Shown one piece after another: positions 59,280-64,000 of a DNA stretch of 64,000 nucleotides. Position 1 is the stretch's first letter. Each line of letters starts with the position of its first letter. The DNA is from Anthoceros angustus (lineage: Eukaryota > Streptophyta > Anthocerotopsida > Anthocerotales > Anthocerotaceae): positions 310,001 to 374,000 of the forward strand of contig MU008175.1 of NCBI GenBank assembly GCA_010909165.1. Reading direction: 5' to 3'. The translations under genes and the position numbers were made by a program. The notes below the pieces were generated by a model. That model saw nothing but the letters and a program-made list of their open reading frames with translations. It did no database searches and was not told where the DNA came from.

Positions 59280-60303
59280 CCTTCGTCAGGCGGGCAAGCC
59301 TGCAACGAGTCCCAGGATGCTCCAGTCGGTGTGGACTACGAAGGGCTTCTCGAAGTCAGGCCTTGCCATGACGGGGGCCTCCATGAGTCGCTCCTTCAAA
59401 GAGGAAAAGGCTTGCTGCATCACCTCTGTCCAGCTCCAGCTGACATCCTTGCGTAGAAGCTCATTGAGAGGCTTGGCAATCCGGCTGAAGTTCTGAATGT
59501 ACACTCGGTAGTAATTACACAAACCGAGAAAGGCTCGCAGTGAGGATATGTTGGTGGGCTCCTTGACCTGCATTATAAACGTACCTTGGGAATGGGGCAT
59601 CACCCATTTGGCACGATTCGATGTCAAGATACGCGGCCATCCATGCCAAAGTCGCACTTCTTGGGATGACAAATCAGCTGTGCCTTCCGTAGGCGCTGAA
59701 ACAGGTCCTCAAGATGCACTAGGTGGGCTTCGAAATCCACGCTGTGCACCAGCACATCATCAATGTAGCACATCAAGTTTGCTGAACCTGCCAAGAGCGA
59801 GTCCATGACTCGCTGAAACGTCACCGGCGCATTCTTGAAGCCAAAGGGCATTACTAGCCACTCCCACAATTGCTGAGAGCCATGAAAGGCCATCTTCTTG
59901 ATATCCTTCTCGGCCACTGGTACTTGATTGAACCCTTGGCGTAGGTCCAATATAGAAAAGTAGGTGGAACTGCCAATGTTGTCAAAGATTTCCTCTTAAC
60001 GTCGGCATTGGATCGGTCTGTGAGGTGGCGGCATTGATGGGATAGTGGTCCCCACACATGCTTTTCGAGTCCATGACCGTTGCTGTCCTTATTGGGAGGC
60101 ATCACCGTAGCTGCCACATAGTACGAGCTAGAGGGCCGAATGAGTCCCGCTTCCAGCAACTCCTGACACCTAGCATCCACCATGTCCCACTCAGTCTTGC
60201 TGAGCTTGTACCGTCTCCGATAGATGGGCTCCTTGCTGGTCAAATTGATGTGGAAGGTAGTGACTTGCAGTGCTTCAACTCTCGCATGGAGAATGCGAAG
60301 CAA
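59280..60303 (-). pseudogene. pol: Gypsy reverse transcriptase, minus strand (broken)
   Basis: From 60303 downward come the RT N-terminal part (EPIYRRRYKLSKTEWDMVDA, ELLEAGLIRPSSSYYVAATV), the catalytic region MDLRQGFNQVPVAEKDIKKM and CYIDDVLVHS (59780-59750), and the connection to RNase H (SLRAFLGLCNYYRVYIQNFS; PLNELLRKDVSWSW; PFVVHTDWSILGLVAG). D is present in MDLRQ and DD in YIDDV, so the active site is retained, but two or more frame shifts interrupt the frame. No integrase was recognised downstream, so the element is truncated or rearranged at 59280. Confidence 0.92.
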
Positions 60304-62850
60304 TCCTTGTACTGGAGTAGCGACACTCGAATCCGTTCCTGCTGTTCAACACTGAGTTTAGGTCCCATGACCTACATGAAATTCTCAACGCATGGCTTAG
60401 GCTTAGTTGAGCCATCATGTTGCCTCCTCCACTACGGGGCTTGAAAGGCAGGCCTTGCTATCCGGGCCCGTGCTCACCCCACCGCATCAAGCCAAGATGA
60501 CCAGGTAGTATAACCTGGGAAGGGCAAGTGGGCATGACGTCCATGAGGCAGAAGCGGTGGAGTGAGCAATGATCTGGAGAAGCCATGAGTTGAAATGCAC
60601 AAGCGACCGGCCCGGTAAGGGCATGAAGGTCCATGGCCCGTCCCAAGGCAGCAGACCGCTGTCGGACTGTGACGTGCGGTGCGGCTATTGCATGAGTGGG
60701 AAAGCCCATGAGGCGTTCCCGTTCCTCTACACTAGGTTCCTCCCATTCTTTGAGTCACAGTGTTGAGAAGCAATCCGGAGCCCTCTCCTCGATAAACATA
60801 AGAGCTAGGGAAGCTCACCAAGGTGGGTAAAGTCGCGGGCGGGCCGGGGTGTTGGTGCGGTACCATGGAGGTTCTCGTAGCATGCCAGGCGGGCTGATGA
60901 TGCCATCCGGAACACTGGACAAGGCGAGTGGGGTCCGGGTGGTGAATGAGAACCATTGCAGGGAGAGGTTGGGGCCAAGTTAGTCCACCGATTGCGGCCG
61001 GTGAGCATAACCGCTTGGGCAGCATCCGGCAAGGAGCCCCAACATGCGGTGGCGGATAGCCATGTCTGGCCGGGAGCGAGTATCCAAGCTGTCTGGTGTA
61101 TTCTCCAGCACATAAACACAACCAGGGGCTGTGGTCTTGAATGCACACCAACACTGCAAATCGAGCGGCGTAAGGCGTCACGCAAACCGCCTCTGTCCCG
61201 GCGAAGAAGCCTTGCACTCCCAGCGGCTATCACTATATCGATGGGAGAAGCGATTGAATATCACGGGTTGAAGGTAGCGGATATCACATGGGGACGTGGT
61301 AAAGGTACCGACCATAGCGGAGACAATTGTGTAGGAAAGCAGCGTGCGAGACCACAGGCGGAAGGCGGCAATGTCGGTTGTTGGCAGCTCACGATACACA
61401 TAGCGTCGACCGCAATCCATTACGCAAGAGGGCTTCCGGACTGTGCAAAGGCCACCAAAAGCTCCGGCACTACGGACTGGCTGCTGGGCAACAATTGATG
61501 ATCCACCGATCCGGCGATGGTTGCGGTAAGCAGCGGCTAGCCATGCGCAGCGCGTTGAACTGAGGCATAACCGGTGAAGATGGTCATTGGTGTATGGACC
61601 AACCTCACGGAACGTCGGCTGCGGACAAGCTCGAAGATTGCAGATCCATGGGGGTCCTCCTCCTCCGGTACCTCACGTAATGGCGGTGGTACCGGCAACA
61701 AGGGCCACAGGGCGAGAATGCCCCTTTGGGTATCCGAGTATGTGAGCAGTGGGGTATCCCCTATATGGCGTAAATCGGTATGTGGCGGGGTATCCCAAGA
61801 TCAGTGGCGAGGCGTTGGTGACCACAATGGGGACCAGGCGTGGTGTCAACCTCCACATCCATGTAAATCCGGCGGAAATGGGCAATGTCTTTGTCCGCCC
61901 GGTCATGTCGGGCCGATAGTAAACACTCATCCAATTGTCAACCTTTGAGGGCACAGTGGGAAAAGATAATCTTGTCAAGCAAGACATCATAATTGGTCGT
62001 ATAAGTGACAAAGGCGATGAGCGACCAATGTCATGGCGTGATTGTTCCGGCCGCGTGATCAAGATGGGTGAATGGTTTCCCCACTGGTAGTTCTCTAGAA
62101 CCGGTGGCGATTCGAATGTTCCATGAGTCTTGGGCTGTCCCACTCAAGTGCAACACAGGCTGTGACATTTTCCGATGATCACCGGTGCTCCATATCTAGG
62201 AGCACCATCTTGGGGGCATAGCCATTGTTGACATGTCCTCTCGATTGTCCACCATAGCATTCGTCCGAGACCTTACGTTGGTGGGGCAAAATGCGAGGGA
62301 GATCGATCCTGGTGCATGAGTGCATACTGGTGCGTACTCGGGAGTGCATGCTCGGGGTAGCTGAGCACGTTGAGAGGCATATGCCGCACCATCCCTCCTT
62401 TATCCTCGGATCGGCCACTATTCGGGTCGGTGATCGGTGAGAAGCTATCCCAGGCACATAACTGTTGCAATTGAGTTGATGATCCCATGTCTCGTAGAAA
62501 ACAAGGGTGACTCAAAAATTTCTCAACGGTGATTTGTAGTGAGGGCTGATGAGCGTAATGACCCCTGCTGCATGCCTCGCCTTGCCTTGTGAAGGCTGCC
62601 CTGCCATATGATCAACTAGGGAGGTGCCAGAATGGGATGGCCACTCCGTGAGGAAGGAGTGAATGATCGAGGCATGGCTGCCCTTGCCCTCATTGCCGGT
62701 GTCGGTCCATTATCTGCCTCCACATCCAAGATGACTGTCGTCGCATCCTACCCATGTAGCATGTAGGCTCTTGGGACATGTCCAATGCCTCCAATGGTGT
62801 AGTGCATACCTCATGGGAAGTAGTAGTCTTCTCCAGCCTCTTCCGTGAGG
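60304..62850 (-). other. Decayed Gypsy interior between gag and RT
   Basis: This is the expected position of protease and the RT start of the minus-strand Gypsy element. Frames are open in patches on both strands, and I see no protease D-S/T-G motif. A short array of GGGTATCC words lies at about 61720-61800. Confidence 0.4.
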
Positions 62851-62857
62851 ATTGTAG

Positions 62858-63583
62858 CTATCCTGTGGCTTGGAGACACACTGGTTCTTTTGGCAGGGAG
62901 GCTAATGCCCCCAATTTGTGTGGTGAGGCTCGATGAGGCTTCAAGTGAGGCAACCTTCGGCGTGGTGCGCCCTTGGCCTTGGTCTTCTCCATTGTTGTTT
63001 GCCAGCGCAAGGCAGTCGAGCTGCCGGGAGGCTGTAGTCTGACATCTGGCGGCAGGTGGGCTCGGTGAATTTGTGCCTCCCTTTGAGACCGGCGCTCCGG
63101 GTGTTTTTGAAAACAAATTGTCACAAAGTGTCCTATCTTGTGGCAATGGGTGCAGTAAAGCCCCTCAGTGGGGCACTTGCATGCGGGAGCGAGATGCTCC
63201 GGACTTCCACAGCGATTGCAAGAGGCTTCCAGCGTTGCTGCAGCCCCTGCCTTGGCTAGCTTAGCTGGAACTGCCCTTGCTGATCCTGTACTCCCACTTC
63301 CCGGTGTCGTTCCTTTGCTAGTGAACATACTTTGATAGTGAGAAAAAGCCTTGGAGTGGCGGGAGGCATACGCAGAGAAGGCAATCTCCTTACGCTCTGC
63401 CTCTTCATGCACCTGTTCCAAAGTATAGCTGTCACCATACTTATCCACTAGAGAAGTGATGAGCTGAAAATGGAACAAGGAGTCCCCCTCCAATGTTGTA
63501 AAATTTCTGCACCGCTCACGATGCATGCGGCTGCACAGCGTGCCTTCACGCAGCTTTTGCAACCTCTGAAAAGTCATCTGCAA
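62858..63583 (-). CDS. gag: Gypsy gag fragment with two zinc knuckles
   Basis: A 241-residue frame starts inside a gag domain (QLITSLVDKYGDSYTLEQVH, AERKEIAFSAYASRH). It contains two adjacent CX2CX4HX4C knuckles, CNRCGSPEHLAPAC and CTHCHKIGHFVTIC, near residues 125 and 145, followed by a basic Pro/Arg-rich tail. It pairs with the RT at 59.3-60.3 kb on the same strand, in gag-pol order. The upstream (63583 and beyond) start of gag is not recognised and may be beyond a frame break. Confidence 0.88.
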   Translation of the reverse strand: MQMTFQRLQKLREGTLCSRMHRERCRNFTTLEGDSLFHFQLITSLVDKYGDSYTLEQVHEEAERKEIAFSAYASRHSKAFSHYQSMFTSKGTTPGSGSTGSARAVPAKLAKAGAAATLEASCNRCGSPEHLAPACKCPTEGLYCTHCHKIGHFVTICFQKHPERRSQREAQIHRAHLPPDVRLQPPGSSTALRWQTTMEKTKAKGAPRRRLPHLKPHRASPHKLGALASLPKEPVCLQATG

Positions 63584-64000
63584 ACATGGTATTTAGTGAA
63601 GGGGGTGATTATTCAGCATGAGGATTTTTTGCTCTTTATTTGCCGAAGGGGGTTTTGGATGGGTGTTGAATCCCTTGTTCACCGCTTGTCTTTGGAAAGA
63701 TGATCGAAGAAGTGAAACCAACACCCAGACGAGCTTGCCGTTCTGCGTGGCATGTGGGCAAGATGGTTGTAGCAGTTACACCTATCGAGCTTTAGAGCCC
63801 ATTTCTGACCCAAAATGGAGCACCATGACTACTTTGTGAAGATGAGTACATTTGTGATGCCCGCAAACAGTCGGGAAAACATGGTCCAACCAGTCGAACT
63901 CTCATATTTCAAGTTTCCCAGGCAGCATCTGCGGTGGTGGTGGTATGGGTCATCTGAATCCCTTACATGCGACATGGAATTCATGGAAATCGTGAGTGGT
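63584..64000. other. Right-edge DNA, unassigned
   Basis: This is probably the 5' part of the minus-strand Gypsy gag or leader. A purine/pyrimidine-mixed sequence with short frames and no recognised motif. Confidence 0.3.

Overview
The window is nuclear DNA from a land plant. It holds a tRNA-Phe with the plant cytosolic sequence, short GT-AG introns (about 45-250 bp), a Cys-X-Cys metallothionein, an MCM8 helicase, a zeta-crystallin-type quinone oxidoreductase, a multi-MA3-domain translation regulator of the plant type, and Copia, Gypsy and CACTA elements. The very short introns and compact genes flanked by nested retroelements suggest a seed-free plant, perhaps a lycophyte such as Selaginella or a bryophyte. 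That placement is inference and not firm.

Layout. 1-3300: unresolved small exons, then AT-rich non-coding DNA with a perfect 23-bp hairpin. 3317-3389: tRNA-Phe. 4427-4888: metallothionein (+). 5178-8837: a 15-exon MCM8 gene (-), convergent with the metallothionein. 9208-10816: a six-exon quinone oxidoreductase (+), divergent from MCM8 across about 370 bp. 10984-11335: minisatellite. 11386-26697: a three-level nest. A degenerate Gypsy element is split by a Copia element (13915-24308, 250-bp LTRs, 5-bp TSD), and the Copia is split by a CACTA-type DNA transposon (18958-21778, TIRs, 3-bp TSD) full of GA-rich satellite. 27.3-31.2 kb (-): a broken multi-exon gene with a ParB-like domain and an N4/N6-type DNA methyltransferase domain. 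It is associated with two GC-rich palindromic arrays. 32.3-34.8 kb (+): a broken transposase-like gene transcribed away from it. 35.3-41.4 kb: two head-to-tail 3-kb copies, each holding a Gypsy solo LTR and the 5' part of an MA3-domain gene. The gene continues to 42979 with five MA3 domains. 43-46 kb: repeats and minisatellites. 46.0-49.6 kb: a second broken transposase-like gene whose 5' part is duplicated. 49.7-57.2 kb: low-complexity and unrecognised DNA with a minisatellite. 57.2-58.3 kb: a broken gag-like or plant-mobile ORF (+). 59.28-63.58 kb: a degenerate Gypsy element on the minus strand (gag with two zinc knuckles, then RT).

The single-copy genes (MCM8, oxidoreductase, metallothionein) read through cleanly. 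Frameshifts and short tandem duplications (0.25-3 kb, differing mainly by indels) are concentrated in repeated DNA. The Copia LTRs differ at only one base although the coding body is heavily broken. Part of this decay may therefore be assembly or consensus error. The most unusual content is the ParB-methyltransferase gene with its palindromic arrays, the five-domain MA3 gene in a microhomology-bounded tandem duplication, and an antisense, apparently spliced ORF inside the Copia element.
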